Shown: positions 19,556-29,869, numbered from the stretch's first letter. The stretch: DNA of 64,000 nucleotides from Actimicrobium sp047621665 (GCA_047621665.1 JBLHMB010000001.1:135508-199507); one strand, 5' to 3'. Translations and numbers: made by a program. Notes: a model not told the origin generated them from the letters alone.

Positions 19556-19571
19556 TTCGATAATAGTCGAA
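19556..19571 (-). promoter_or_regulatory. Putative ArsR operator overlapping the ars -10 region
   Basis: A perfect inverted repeat TTCGATAATAGTCGAA (5-base arms TTCGA/TCGAA, 6-base centre) lies two bases before the arsR ATG. Read on the minus strand its centre contains TATTAT, a possible -10 box. Autorepression by ArsR binding here is an inference from position. Confidence 0.45.
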
Positions 19572-19699
19572 TTGAATCCATTGTGGCGGAAATAGATCGT
19601 TGCGGAAGTAACCGCGAGTTGGTTGCTACGTATCAATCCGCTGCGCAAATGCGGCCCGCATACTGCTGCTTCCCTTTCTTGTTTGCCGGACCAACGACG

Positions 19700-20398
19700 A
19701 TGCGCATGATCAAACAAACGCTAGCCGACCACCGCGCCGTGCTGACCTTTCTGGTTGGCATGGTGTTTTTACGCAGTGCGATTGCCGACTGGTATTCGGT
19801 ACCGTCCGGATCGATGTATCCGACGGTCATGATCGGTGACCGCATCATCGCCGAGCGGTTTGCCTACGACCTGAAAGTGCCATTCACCGATGTCGTCATC
19901 GCCCATATTGCCGACCCCCGGCGCGGCGACATCGTCACGTTTTCATCGCCCGAAGATGGCAGACGACTGATCAAGCGGCTGGTTGGCTTGCCCGGCGACA
20001 CGGTCGAACTGCGCAATGACGTTCTGACTCTCAATGGCGTGCAGGCATCGTATGCCACGGCCACCGGTGCGGTGGCCACGCATACCACGCCCGATTATCA
20101 GGGCAGGCAGGTGGTGCTGGAGGAGCGGATACTGGGCAGTCAGCGCAGCATCATGCTGATGCCGGGGCGCACTGAGGCGCGGCGCAACTTCGGTCCGATG
20201 CAGGTGCCGCGCGACCATTACCTGATGCTTGGTGACAGCCGCGACAATAGTCTTGATTCGCGCTATATCGGGTTCATCAAGCGCGCCGCGATTACCGGCC
20301 GGGTCGGACGGGTCGCGTTTTCACTGGATGCCGAACGCCATTTTATTCCGCGCTTGGAGCGCTTCGGTGCCTCGTTGATGCACGCCGACCCGCCATGA
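19700..20398 (+). CDS. lepB: Signal peptidase I (short form)
   Basis: Membrane serine protease that removes signal peptides from exported proteins. The 232-residue protein (start MRMIKQTLAD) has one hydrophobic anchor (residues about 12-30), the catalytic serine in PSGSMYP and the catalytic lysine in RLIKRLVGLPGDT, and the C-terminal GDSRDNSLDSRYIG box. It is shorter than enteric LepB (two membrane spans), so it is probably a second signal peptidase and not the one encoded beside lepA/rnc. It converges with glnE (11 bases between stops). Confidence 0.9.
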   Translation: MRMIKQTLADHRAVLTFLVGMVFLRSAIADWYSVPSGSMYPTVMIGDRIIAERFAYDLKVPFTDVVIAHIADPRRGDIVTFSSPEDGRRLIKRLVGLPGDTVELRNDVLTLNGVQASYATATGAVATHTTPDYQGRQVVLEERILGSQRSIMLMPGRTEARRNFGPMQVPRDHYLMLGDSRDNSLDSRYIGFIKRAAITGRVGRVAFSLDAERHFIPRLERFGASLMHADPP

Positions 20399-20409
20399 AA
20401 CGCCCGGCC

Positions 20410-23190
20410 TCAGGCACTGGCGGGATCGCCGAACACGCTAGTCCAGAGTTGCTGTACCGCCAGCGCTTCCGTGGCAACCCGCTCCGGTGCCACCAGCGCC
20501 TGCTCCTCGCCCTGCAAGCGCGCATGATGCTGCAGTTTGCGATAGACCCGGTAGGCATTGGCCACCGCAGCAGCCAGTGCAGCGTCAATCAGGCCCAGCC
20601 CGCTCGCCAGTTTCAGCAAGGCGATATTACCGATGTCGTCGGTCAGTTGCGGCGATGTTGAAGCATGCAACAGGACCAGGTACTGGACGATGAATTCGAT
20701 ATCGATCATGCCGCCACGGTCATGCTTGAGATCGAACTGGCGATTCCGGGCCGGATGGGCGCTGGTCATCTTGTCGCGCATCGTCCTGACTTCCTGCTGC
20801 AGCGGTGCGGCCTCGCGCGGTTGGCGCAGCACGTCGAGCCGCAACAGTTCAAAGCGCTGACCGATATCGGTATCGCCAGCACAAAAGCGTGCGCGCGTGA
20901 GTGCCTGGTGTTCCCAGACCCAGGCTGATTTCAGCTGGTATTTCTCGAACGCGGCAATGGTTGAGACCAGCAACCCGCTGGCGCCGTCGGGACGCAGCGC
21001 GATGTCGATATCGAACAGGATGCCGGCTGGTGTATGGCTGGTCATCCAGGTAATGAAGCGCTGGGCCAGCTTCGCGTATTGCGCCGGTGCTTCCGGATCG
21101 TCGTCCTCGAACAAAAAGATCACATCGAGATCCGACGAATAGCCGAGTTCCTTGCCGCCGAGCTTGCCATAGGCAATCACGGCAAATTTCGGAATGTCGC
21201 AATGACGCTGCGGCAGCGTGTTCCACACCGCCAGAACCGTCTGGTCGACCAGGATGTCGGCCAGTGTCGATAAATGATCGGCCAGGTGCTCGACACTAAG
21301 GTCACCTTCGATGTCCTGCGCCAGCAGGCGCAGCGTTTGCGCATGGTGCATTTCGCGCAAGGTATCCATCTGGCGTTCGGTATCCCCGGCTGTGGCGGCG
21401 AGCTGGCGCTGCAATTCGAGGCGAAAGGCAGGCCAGTCGGGTGCGGCGCGCAAGGTGCGGTCGTCCAGCAACTCATCGAGCAGGATCGGATGGCGGGTCA
21501 GGTATTTGGCGGCCCAGTCGCTGGTGCTCATCATGCGTACGACGCGCTGCAACGCATGCGGATACTCGGTCAGCAAGGCCAGATACGCGGCGCGGCGCGC
21601 TACGGTTTCCATGAAATCGAGCAGCCGGTACAACGTGATCAGTTGCATCGCGCCACAGTCGGCCAACAGCGGCAGCGCCACATTGACCAGCGCGATCAGG
21701 CGATTGCGGCTGATTTCAGGCAGTGCCTGCAGGCGGCTCGATTGCCAGGTCGACAGCAGGCGCCGTGCGCCTTCATGTGCTTCGCTAAAATCCAGTCTGG
21801 CCAGCACCGCCTCGAGTGCATCGAGCGGGTCGTCGGACAGCATTGCGTCGTGGATGCCGGGATACTCGGCGGGACGTGCACCATCAGAGCACTCCTTGTC
21901 GGCAAATATCGCATCGAACTGGGTCGATACGCATTGTCGCTGTCGTGCCAGTTCAGCCAGCAGACCGGCGGTATCGGCATAGCCCATCATGCGTGCGACG
22001 ATCAGCTGGTCCGGTTCGCTGGCGGGCAGCGTGTGAGTCTGGGCATCATCGAGATATTGCAACCGGTGTTCGAGGTTGCGCAGGAACGTGTAGGCATGCA
22101 GCAGTTGGGTGACTACCTCCGGCTCCAGCAATTGCTTGTCAGCCAGCGACTCCAGAACGCCGCGGGTCGAGCGCGAGCGCAGGTCGGCATCGCGACCACC
22201 GCGAATGAGCTGGAATACCTGCGCCAGAAATTCAATCTCGCGAATGCCACCGCGGCCCAGCTTGACGTTGTTGCTGCGCTCCGGATGCCGTGCCTCGACC
22301 CGTGCCACTTCGGCGCGAATCTGCCCGTGCATGCCGCGCAATGCATCGATCGATCCGAAATCGAGATAGCGCCGGTACACAAAGGGCTGCACGACGCTGT
22401 CGAGCGCAGCGATGTCGGCTGGCGCGCCGCAGATCGCGCGCGCCTTGACCCACGCATAGCGTTCCCACTCGCGCCCTTGCACCAGCAGGTATTCTTCGAC
22501 CATGTTGATGCTGGCCACCAGCGGTCCGGCATTGCCGTTGGGCCGCAATGCCATGTCGACGCGGAAGGTGAATCCATCCTGTGTGATTTCAGACAGGTCG
22601 CCGATCAGCCGGCGCCCGAGACGGATGAAAAATTCATGGTTCGACAGGGTGCGCTGTTGCGGCGCCGTGGGCCGCGTGTCGCCGTCTTCCGGATACACGA
22701 AGATCAGGTCGATGTCCGACGACACATTGAGTTCGCCGCCGCCCAGCTTGCCCATCCCGAGCACGATCAGCGCTTGCGGCAAGCCGCTGTCGTCGCCGGT
22801 CGGCACGCCGTGCAGCGCTTGCAGTTCGGCGCTCAACGCCGCGACATGGGTTTGCAGCGCGAATTCGGCGAAGGCCGTCATCGTATCGACCACCTGCGGC
22901 AGGTCACCGGCACTGGCCAGGTCGCGCGTGATCAGCGTTGACAGCAGCAAATTGCGCAGACGACGCATGGCACGCGGCAGTGCCAGACCGGCGCTGATTT
23001 CTTTTTGTAATAAGCGCGCAAACAGCGATGGGCTCAGCGATAATCCGGCAAGCTCGGCGAGCTGTGCGGCACGGGCCGGATCGGCCGCCAGCCAGCGGGC
23101 ATGAAAGCGGGAGTCAACGCTAGAATCAATGCGCAATTGGCGTACATCCGAACCGGGGGCATTAGTGCTGGTCAAACTGGAATTGGTCAT
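20410..23190 (-). CDS. glnE: Bifunctional glutamine synthetase adenylyltransferase / adenylyl-removing enzyme
   Basis: Controls glutamine synthetase by attaching and removing AMP in response to the PII protein. The 926 residues hold two nucleotidyltransferase domains with the metal-binding Ser-Asp-x-Asp motif in each: SSDIDLIFVYPEDGD in the N-terminal half and YSSDLDVIFLFEDDDP in the C-terminal half, each followed by a helical domain. The length matches the family. It is divergent from yhdP with 104 bases between; gene order glnE/yhdP/nitrilase/tldD is a common Burkholderiales arrangement. Confidence 0.96.
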   Translation of the reverse strand: MTNSSLTSTNAPGSDVRQLRIDSSVDSRFHARWLAADPARAAQLAELAGLSLSPSLFARLLQKEISAGLALPRAMRRLRNLLLSTLITRDLASAGDLPQVVDTMTAFAEFALQTHVAALSAELQALHGVPTGDDSGLPQALIVLGMGKLGGGELNVSSDIDLIFVYPEDGDTRPTAPQQRTLSNHEFFIRLGRRLIGDLSEITQDGFTFRVDMALRPNGNAGPLVASINMVEEYLLVQGREWERYAWVKARAICGAPADIAALDSVVQPFVYRRYLDFGSIDALRGMHGQIRAEVARVEARHPERSNNVKLGRGGIREIEFLAQVFQLIRGGRDADLRSRSTRGVLESLADKQLLEPEVVTQLLHAYTFLRNLEHRLQYLDDAQTHTLPASEPDQLIVARMMGYADTAGLLAELARQRQCVSTQFDAIFADKECSDGARPAEYPGIHDAMLSDDPLDALEAVLARLDFSEAHEGARRLLSTWQSSRLQALPEISRNRLIALVNVALPLLADCGAMQLITLYRLLDFMETVARRAAYLALLTEYPHALQRVVRMMSTSDWAAKYLTRHPILLDELLDDRTLRAAPDWPAFRLELQRQLAATAGDTERQMDTLREMHHAQTLRLLAQDIEGDLSVEHLADHLSTLADILVDQTVLAVWNTLPQRHCDIPKFAVIAYGKLGGKELGYSSDLDVIFLFEDDDPEAPAQYAKLAQRFITWMTSHTPAGILFDIDIALRPDGASGLLVSTIAAFEKYQLKSAWVWEHQALTRARFCAGDTDIGQRFELLRLDVLRQPREAAPLQQEVRTMRDKMTSAHPARNRQFDLKHDRGGMIDIEFIVQYLVLLHASTSPQLTDDIGNIALLKLASGLGLIDAALAAAVANAYRVYRKLQHHARLQGEEQALVAPERVATEALAVQQLWTSVFGDPASA

Positions 23191-23294
23191 AGTGTGGAGA
23201 TGTTTTCAGGAATGATGCAACGACGTGTGACTCACGAAGAACAAGGTAGTCATTCTATGCGAAGCCGCTTGCAGGGTTTGCGCAGAGTCGTCCG

Positions 23295-26200
23295 TTGACG
23301 CCCCCCGATTCCTTGTCTGCAACATCGTCCGGCCGACGCCTGACGAAGTCATGGCGCGCTGTCGTGCGCGGCTACCGTTACGTCAATGTCGCTACCTACC
23401 ACACGGTCGGCGCGCTGCTCAAGCTGTTGCTGGCGCTCTATCTGGTGCTCTGCCTGCTGTTCCTGCTGATGCGGTATCTGGTGTTGCCCAATATTGACCA
23501 GTACAAGCCGGATGTCGAGCAACTGGCCAGTCGTGCCATCGGCCAGCCGGTCAGTATCGGTACCATCGCGGCAGCGTGGCACGGGTTGTATCCGGATCTG
23601 GTGCTTGGCAACGTGGTGATCCATGACCAACGCGGCGAGGCTGCCTTGACCTTGCCCAAAGTCGAAGCGACGCTATCGTGGTGGAGTGTGGCAGTCGCCG
23701 ACCTGCGACTGCGCCGCCTGACGCTGGAGCAGCCCGATATCGATATCGTGCGGGATCCGCAGGGTCGCATTCTGGTCGCCGGCATCGCCATCGACAGTGG
23801 CAAGCCGGGCGATAGCGCCGCTGCCGACTGGATTCTGGCACAGGATGAAATCGTTATTCGTGGCGGACGGATTCACTGGGTCGACCAGCAGCGCGGTGCA
23901 CCGGAACTGATCCTGCAACAACTTGACTTCACGCTGCGCAACAGCTGGCGCGAGCACCGGGTCGCGCTCAAAGCCGTGCCGCCGGTCGCGCTGGCAGCGC
24001 CGCTCGATGTACGTGCCACGTTTAGCCATCCGCACTTCAGCACACCGATCTCCGATCCGCGCCAGTGGCGTGGCGAGCTCTATGCCGACCTGCGCGAAAC
24101 CGACCTGACAGCCTGGAAAACCTGGATCGACTTGCCGTTCGACCTGCAAAGCGGTCGCGGTTCGGTGCGGACCTGGCTGAGCATTGACCGGGCCCGTATC
24201 GCCAATCTGACCATTGACGTCGACGTGGCCGGAGTCGTCACCCGTTTGCGTGAGGATTTACAACCTCTCAGCCTGAAGCGCGCCAGCGGTCGCATTGCGG
24301 TGCGCGAAGCCCTCAATGCCAGGACCGCGATCGGCATCCCGACTTTTGGTGTGCACGGCCACACGATTGCGTTGACCGATTTTTCGATGGAGACCGACGA
24401 TGGCCTGCAGTTGCCGCTAACGACGATCACCGAAACCTACGTCGCCGCCACCGCCACGGCGCCGGAAAAAATCCAGATCCAGGCCAAGCGGCTTGATCTG
24501 GCCACGCTGGCCAATCTGGTCGAGCGCTTGCCGCTGCCGGCCGCGCAGCATCAGATGCTGGCCGACTTTGCCCCGCGCGGCCGGTTGCAGGATTTTCAGG
24601 CCAGCTGGCAAGGCGCTTATCCGGCCATTACGACCTACAACATCAAAGGCAAGTTCAGCGGCCTGAGTCTCAGTGCCCAGCCGGCCCGCGCCGCGCAGCC
24701 GCGCACGGCCGGCAGCCCGGCGCTCGCGGCCGTGCCGGCCATTCCGGGTTTCGACAATCTGACTGGCAGCATCGATGCCTCCGACCGGCGCGGTGCGCTC
24801 GATCTGGCATCGACAAATGTCGCCGTGCGCCTGCCCGGTTACCTCAGCGATCCGCTGGTGCCGTTCGAGCAACTGACGATGCAGTCGCGCTGGGCCTTCC
24901 AGAGCAATGACCAGTTGCTGCTGCAAATCGATCAGCTCGATTTTCTGCAGGACGGTGTGCGGGTCAATGCCAGCGGCAATCATCTGTTGTCGCTGCTGGC
25001 CAATGACACCACGCCGGGTACGATGGACATGACCGCGACGGTCGCCGCGCTCGATATCAACCGGGTCGCGCGCTACCTGCCGTTGCAAACCCCGGGACCG
25101 CTGCGTGCCTGGCTGAGCGGCGCACTGCAGCAAGGGCAGGCCAGGGATGTGGTGGTTCGGATCAAGGGCGACCTCGCGCAATTTCCATTTGCCGGCAACC
25201 GGTCTGGTGACAAACCCAAGGGGATCTTTACTGTCAACGCCAGGATCGACAATGGTGCGATGCTCTATGATCCCGGTTTTTTTGGTCCTGATGGCAAGGC
25301 ACCGTTGTGGCCTCTGCTGGAAAAAGTCCGTGGCACGCTGCTGATCGACCGCACCCGCCTGGAAATTCGTGGCGACAGTGCCTTGACTAAAGACGTCGCC
25401 TTGTCGAAGGTCAGGGCAGTCGTGCCTGATCTGCTGTCGACTGATCCGCAACTCGAGATCGATGGCGAAGCCAGTGGCGCCTTGCAGGACATGGTGCGCT
25501 ACGTGAATGCCAGTCCGGTGCTGGAGTGGATCGGCCGTTTTACCGATGAAACCAAAGCGGTTGGTCCCGCCAGGCTGGCACTTAAGCTGCGTTTGCCGCT
25601 GGATCACCTGATTGATGCCAAGGTCAATGGCACGCTGCAATTTATGGGTAATGACGTGACTTTGCAAAACGCGATTCCGTTGCTGGGCCAGACTGCCGGC
25701 AAGCTCGAATTCAATGAAAAAGGGTTCACGCTTAATGGCGTACGGGCCCGCTTCCTTGGCGCGCAGTCCACCATCGCCGGTGGCTCGCAGGAGAATGGCA
25801 ACATCGTCGTCAAGGTCGACGGCGGTGTGACAGCCGATGGCTTGCGCGAGACCTATCCCGATCCGGCACTACAGCGTCTGCTGCAAAAAATTTCCGGTGC
25901 CAGTCGCTACAACGCAACCATCAGCGTTAAGAAAAATCTGGCCGAAGTGATCGTCGACTCTAGTCTGCAGGGGCTGGCCCTGGACTTGCCGGTGCCGTTA
26001 CGCAAAAGTGCCGTCGAGAGTCTGCCACTGCGTTTTGAGCTGGCTGGCTTGCCCGCCGATACAGCCCAAAATCAGCGCGAGGAAATCAAGGTGTCGCTGG
26101 GCAGCGCCGTGTCAGCACGGTATCTGCGCACCAAAGCTGCCGGGAAAAATGCCACCTGGCAGGTAGTGCGCGGCGGCATTGGTGTCAATACGCCGCCACC

Positions 26201-27497
26201 CGAGCCGGCGGATGGCCTGCATCTGAATGTCAGCTTGCGCACCCTCAACATCGACGACTGGCGTGCGCTGGTGTCTCCGGTGGGCCCGGTGGAAAAGCAG
26301 CGTGATACGTCGTTCGCCGCCAGCGTGGCCAGCGAGTTTGCACTGGAGCAGTTCATCGAGCCTGACGTGATGGCAGCGCGCGCGACGGAACTGATTATTT
26401 CTGGCAAGAAGCTCGATAACGTGGTGGTCGGCGTTTCGCGCCAGAACAATGTCTGGCAAGCCAATATCGATTCCGGCCAGGCTTCCGGTTATCTGACCTG
26501 GACCGAAGCGCTGCCCGGACGCGGCCTCGGCAAGGTGACGGCACGCTTGTCGAGGTTGACCATCCCGCAGTCGGCAGCGACGCAGGTGGCCGATCTCCTC
26601 GAGAGCAAGGACACGGCCACGCAAATCCCGGCGCTCGATATCATCGCCGAAAATTTCCAGCTGATCGGCAAGCCGTTTGGCCGGGTCGAACTACTGGCCA
26701 ATAATGTGGCGGCTGTCAGCGGGACCGAATGGCGCATCAGCAAGCTGTCGATTGCCAATCCCGACGGCACGTTGAACGCCAGCGGCAAGTTCATCAGCCG
26801 GGATGGCAAGAGCGTGAGCAATCTGAGCTATGCGCTGGAGATTGCGGATGCCGGAAAATTGCTCGGTCGATTCGGTTTCGATAATGTTTTGCGCGGTGGA
26901 AAAGGCCAGTTGTCAGGTGATTTGACCTGGGACGGCGTACCCTTTTCGCTCGATGTGCCGAGTCTGAATGGTCAGATCCAGTTAGGCATGACGGCCGGAC
27001 AATTTCTGAAAGTGGATCCGGGCGCGGCGAAACTGCTGGGCGTGCTGAGCCTGCAATCTCTGCCACGTCGGCTGGTACTGGATTTTCGCGACGTGTTTTC
27101 GGAAGGATTTGCCTTCGATGACATCACTGCCAACGCCGTCATTACCAAAGGCGTCGCCAGTACCAATAATTTCAAGATGCGCAGCGTGAATGCGACGGTG
27201 CTGCTCGATGGCTCGGTCGATGTCGCGTCCGAGACGCAAAACCTGCACGTCGTCGTGCTGCCCGAAATCAATGTCGGTGCCGCCTCGGTGGTCTACGCGC
27301 TGGCGGTCAATCCGATCATTGGTGTAGGCTCATTTCTGGCGCAATTGTTCTTGCGCGATCCGCTGATGCGCGCGTTCACTTTTGAATACGCGATCACCGG
27401 AGCGTGGAAAGACCCGCTCGTCACCAAGCTCGATCGCAAGACCGGCGCACCGGTCGAGCCCGATCCGGTACCTGTTGAGGCCGCAAAAAAAGGATAA
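23295..27497 (+). CDS. yhdP: YhdP family AsmA-like envelope protein
   Basis: A 1400-residue inner-membrane-anchored protein of the YhdP/TamB/AsmA group, which in enterobacteria helps move phospholipid to the outer membrane. One hydrophobic anchor near the N-terminus (residues about 40-66, LLALYLVLCLLFLLMRYL) is followed by a very long periplasmic beta-rich repeat region and a C-terminal AsmA-like domain with the FDDITANAVITKGVASTN segment. The chosen start is TTG (MTPPDSL); no better ATG occurs before the membrane segment, so the exact start is uncertain. The next gene begins 4 bases after the stop. Confidence 0.88.
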   Translation: MTPPDSLSATSSGRRLTKSWRAVVRGYRYVNVATYHTVGALLKLLLALYLVLCLLFLLMRYLVLPNIDQYKPDVEQLASRAIGQPVSIGTIAAAWHGLYPDLVLGNVVIHDQRGEAALTLPKVEATLSWWSVAVADLRLRRLTLEQPDIDIVRDPQGRILVAGIAIDSGKPGDSAAADWILAQDEIVIRGGRIHWVDQQRGAPELILQQLDFTLRNSWREHRVALKAVPPVALAAPLDVRATFSHPHFSTPISDPRQWRGELYADLRETDLTAWKTWIDLPFDLQSGRGSVRTWLSIDRARIANLTIDVDVAGVVTRLREDLQPLSLKRASGRIAVREALNARTAIGIPTFGVHGHTIALTDFSMETDDGLQLPLTTITETYVAATATAPEKIQIQAKRLDLATLANLVERLPLPAAQHQMLADFAPRGRLQDFQASWQGAYPAITTYNIKGKFSGLSLSAQPARAAQPRTAGSPALAAVPAIPGFDNLTGSIDASDRRGALDLASTNVAVRLPGYLSDPLVPFEQLTMQSRWAFQSNDQLLLQIDQLDFLQDGVRVNASGNHLLSLLANDTTPGTMDMTATVAALDINRVARYLPLQTPGPLRAWLSGALQQGQARDVVVRIKGDLAQFPFAGNRSGDKPKGIFTVNARIDNGAMLYDPGFFGPDGKAPLWPLLEKVRGTLLIDRTRLEIRGDSALTKDVALSKVRAVVPDLLSTDPQLEIDGEASGALQDMVRYVNASPVLEWIGRFTDETKAVGPARLALKLRLPLDHLIDAKVNGTLQFMGNDVTLQNAIPLLGQTAGKLEFNEKGFTLNGVRARFLGAQSTIAGGSQENGNIVVKVDGGVTADGLRETYPDPALQRLLQKISGASRYNATISVKKNLAEVIVDSSLQGLALDLPVPLRKSAVESLPLRFELAGLPADTAQNQREEIKVSLGSAVSARYLRTKAAGKNATWQVVRGGIGVNTPPPEPADGLHLNVSLRTLNIDDWRALVSPVGPVEKQRDTSFAASVASEFALEQFIEPDVMAARATELIISGKKLDNVVVGVSRQNNVWQANIDSGQASGYLTWTEALPGRGLGKVTARLSRLTIPQSAATQVADLLESKDTATQIPALDIIAENFQLIGKPFGRVELLANNVAAVSGTEWRISKLSIANPDGTLNASGKFISRDGKSVSNLSYALEIADAGKLLGRFGFDNVLRGGKGQLSGDLTWDGVPFSLDVPSLNGQIQLGMTAGQFLKVDPGAAKLLGVLSLQSLPRRLVLDFRDVFSEGFAFDDITANAVITKGVASTNNFKMRSVNATVLLDGSVDVASETQNLHVVVLPEINVGAASVVYALAVNPIIGVGSFLAQLFLRDPLMRAFTFEYAITGAWKDPLVTKLDRKTGAPVEPDPVPVEAAKKG

Positions 27498-27500
27498 GCG

Positions 27501-28334
27501 ATGATTGATCAGCCGATGAAGACCGCACCGAACAAGGCCTTTGCGGTGGCCGCCATCCAGATGGTGTCGACACCGTCTGTTGCTCGTAATCTTGAGGTGG
27601 CTGCCCGACTCGTGGCCGACGCGGCAGCACGCGGCGCGCAACTGGTACTGTTGCCGGAGTACTGGCCGGTCATGGGCATGCACGAGTCCGATAAAATCGC
27701 GCTGGCCGAAGCAGCCGAAGGCGGGCCGATCCAGCAAGCGATGGCCGGCATGGCACGCCGGCATGGCATCTGGCTGATCGGCGGAACGCTACCGATGGTG
27801 GCGACCGAAGCCGGCAAAATCCGCAACACCACGCTGGTCTACAGCCCGGCTGGCGAACTGGTGGTGCGTTACGACAAGATCCACCTGTTCAGTTTTTCCA
27901 GCGGTACCGAAGCCTACGACGAAGCGCGCACAATTGCGCGCGGCGCCGATGTAATGACGTTCGACGCGCCCTGCGGCCGGGTTGGCCTGTCAGTCTGCTA
28001 CGACCTGCGCTTCCCCGAAATGTACCGGGCAATGGGCAGTTGCGCACTGATCGTCGTGCCGGCGGCCTTCACCTACACTACCGGTCAGGCCCATTGGGAA
28101 ATCCTGCTGCGCGCCCGCGCGATCGAAAACCAGTGTTACGTGCTGGCTTCCGGGCAGGGCGGACGCCATGAAAACGGCCGTCGCACCTGGGGCCACAGCA
28201 TGCTGATCGATCCGTGGGGCAAGGTTTGCGACGTCTTGCCGGAAGGTGAGGGACTTGTATTCGGCCAGGTCGAGCCCAGTTACCTCGAAGAGGTGCGGGC
28301 CAGTTTGCCCGCCTTGCAGCATCGTCGCCTCTGA
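27501..28334 (+). CDS. Carbon-nitrogen hydrolase (Nit-type amidase, probably deaminated glutathione amidase)
   Basis: A 277-residue nitrilase-superfamily enzyme with the Glu-Lys-Cys catalytic triad in order: LLPEYWP, YDKIHLFSF and SVCYDLRFPE. This pattern (CYDLRFPE, later RAxENQCYVLA and GHSMLIDPWG) fits the Nit1/Nit2 branch, whose members repair deaminated glutathione or act as omega-amidases; which of these is uncertain. An AAGGATAA ribosome-binding sequence at the yhdP end precedes the ATG. The gene lies between yhdP and tldD on one probable transcript. Confidence 0.88.
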   Translation: MIDQPMKTAPNKAFAVAAIQMVSTPSVARNLEVAARLVADAAARGAQLVLLPEYWPVMGMHESDKIALAEAAEGGPIQQAMAGMARRHGIWLIGGTLPMVATEAGKIRNTTLVYSPAGELVVRYDKIHLFSFSSGTEAYDEARTIARGADVMTFDAPCGRVGLSVCYDLRFPEMYRAMGSCALIVVPAAFTYTTGQAHWEILLRARAIENQCYVLASGQGGRHENGRRTWGHSMLIDPWGKVCDVLPEGEGLVFGQVEPSYLEEVRASLPALQHRRL

Positions 28335-28371
28335 ATCCATTTCCACTCGCCTCTTGCAAAGCCCTCCTGCC

Positions 28372-29832
28372 ATGAACCTGTTCGTACCGAGTTTTTCCAA
28401 TCTGACGGTGGCGCGTGACGTGCTGCTGACGCCGTTCGGTCTCGACGAAGGCAAGCTGCTCAAGGCGATCGGCACCATGTTTACCCACAAGGTCGATTAC
28501 GCCGACCTGTATTTTCAGTCGACCAAAAGCGAAAGCTGGAGTCTGGAAGAGGGCATCGTCAAGAGCGGCAGTTTTTCGATCGATCAGGGCGTTGGCGTGC
28601 GTGCAGTTTCGGGTGACAAGACTGCCTTTGCGTACTCTGACGAACTGTCCGAAGCAGCTTTGCTGGAAGCGGCCGCGGCCACCCGCACGATTGCCCGTCA
28701 AGGGGCCGGCAAGGTCAAGGTCGCCGGATCCCATCGGCCATCCGGTGGCCGCGCACTGTATTTGCCGCATGATCCGCTGGTGTCCCTGGAGGCTGCGGAC
28801 AAGGTAAGCCTGCTCGAACGGATCGAACGGATGGCGCGCGCGCGTGACCCGCGCATCGTGCAGGTGATGGCAGGTCTGGCTGCCGAATACGACGTCGTAC
28901 TGGTATTACGCAGCGATGGCGTGCTGGCCGCCGACATCCGGCCGCTGGTGCGGCTGTCGGTCACCGTGATCGCCGAACAGAATGGCCGGCGCGAAACCGG
29001 TTCGGCCGGCGGTGGCGGACGTTTCGGCTATGGCTATTTTACCGATGCGCTGCTGGAACAGTACGCCACCGAAGCGGTCGATGCCGCACTGGTTAATCTC
29101 GATGCACGGCCGGCACCGGCCGGTTCGATGACGGTCGTGCTTGGCGCCGGCTGGCCCGGCATTTTGCTGCATGAAGCGATCGGTCATGGTCTGGAAGGCG
29201 ACTTCAATCGCAAGGGCTCCAGCACGTTCGCCGGCCGGATCGGCGAGCGGGTCGCTGCCAAAGGCGTCACCGTGGTCGACGACGGCACCATTGCGGACCG
29301 TCGTGGCTCGCTCAACATCGACGATGAGGGCAATCCGACCCAGTGCACCACGCTGATCGAAGACGGCATCCTGAAAGGCTATATTCAGGACACGATGAAT
29401 GCGCGCCTGATGAAGATGCCGGTCACCGGCAACGCCCGGCGCGAATCATTTGCCCACCTGCCGATGCCGCGCATGACCAACACCTACATGCACGGTGGCG
29501 ACAAGGACCCGGCAGAAATTCTGGCCTCGGTCAAACACGGTTTGTATGCGGTCAATTTCGGGGGCGGGCAGGTCGACATCACCAACGGCAAATTTGTCTT
29601 CTCGGCCAGTGAGGCTTACCTGATCGAAAACGGCAAGCTCACTTATCCGGTCAAAGGCGCCACACTGATCGGTAACGGACCGGATGTACTGAACCGCGTA
29701 TCGATGGTCGGTAACGACATGCGGCTCGACAGCGGCGTCGGCGTTTGTGGCAAGGACGGGCAGAGCTTGCCGGTGGGCGTCGGGCAACCGACCTTGCGTA
29801 TTGATGGGGTGACGGTGGGTGGGACGGCGTAG
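28372..29832 (+). CDS. tldD: Metalloprotease TldD
   Basis: TldD forms a heterodimer with TldE/PmbA that degrades unfolded peptides and matures peptides such as microcins. The 486-residue protein begins MNLFVPSFSN. The metal-binding HEAIGH motif sits in LLHEAIGHGLEGDF, with the GSAGGGGRFGYGYF segment before it and the C-terminal VGVCGKDGQSLPVGVGQPTLRI typical of TldD. I rejected an upstream in-frame start that overlaps the nitrilase gene. A TldE partner is not in the window. Confidence 0.94.
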   Translation: MNLFVPSFSNLTVARDVLLTPFGLDEGKLLKAIGTMFTHKVDYADLYFQSTKSESWSLEEGIVKSGSFSIDQGVGVRAVSGDKTAFAYSDELSEAALLEAAAATRTIARQGAGKVKVAGSHRPSGGRALYLPHDPLVSLEAADKVSLLERIERMARARDPRIVQVMAGLAAEYDVVLVLRSDGVLAADIRPLVRLSVTVIAEQNGRRETGSAGGGGRFGYGYFTDALLEQYATEAVDAALVNLDARPAPAGSMTVVLGAGWPGILLHEAIGHGLEGDFNRKGSSTFAGRIGERVAAKGVTVVDDGTIADRRGSLNIDDEGNPTQCTTLIEDGILKGYIQDTMNARLMKMPVTGNARRESFAHLPMPRMTNTYMHGGDKDPAEILASVKHGLYAVNFGGGQVDITNGKFVFSASEAYLIENGKLTYPVKGATLIGNGPDVLNRVSMVGNDMRLDSGVGVCGKDGQSLPVGVGQPTLRIDGVTVGGTA

Positions 29833-29869
29833 TGCAGGCGGTAGTCGTTAAATTAATTTGCCGGCAAGC

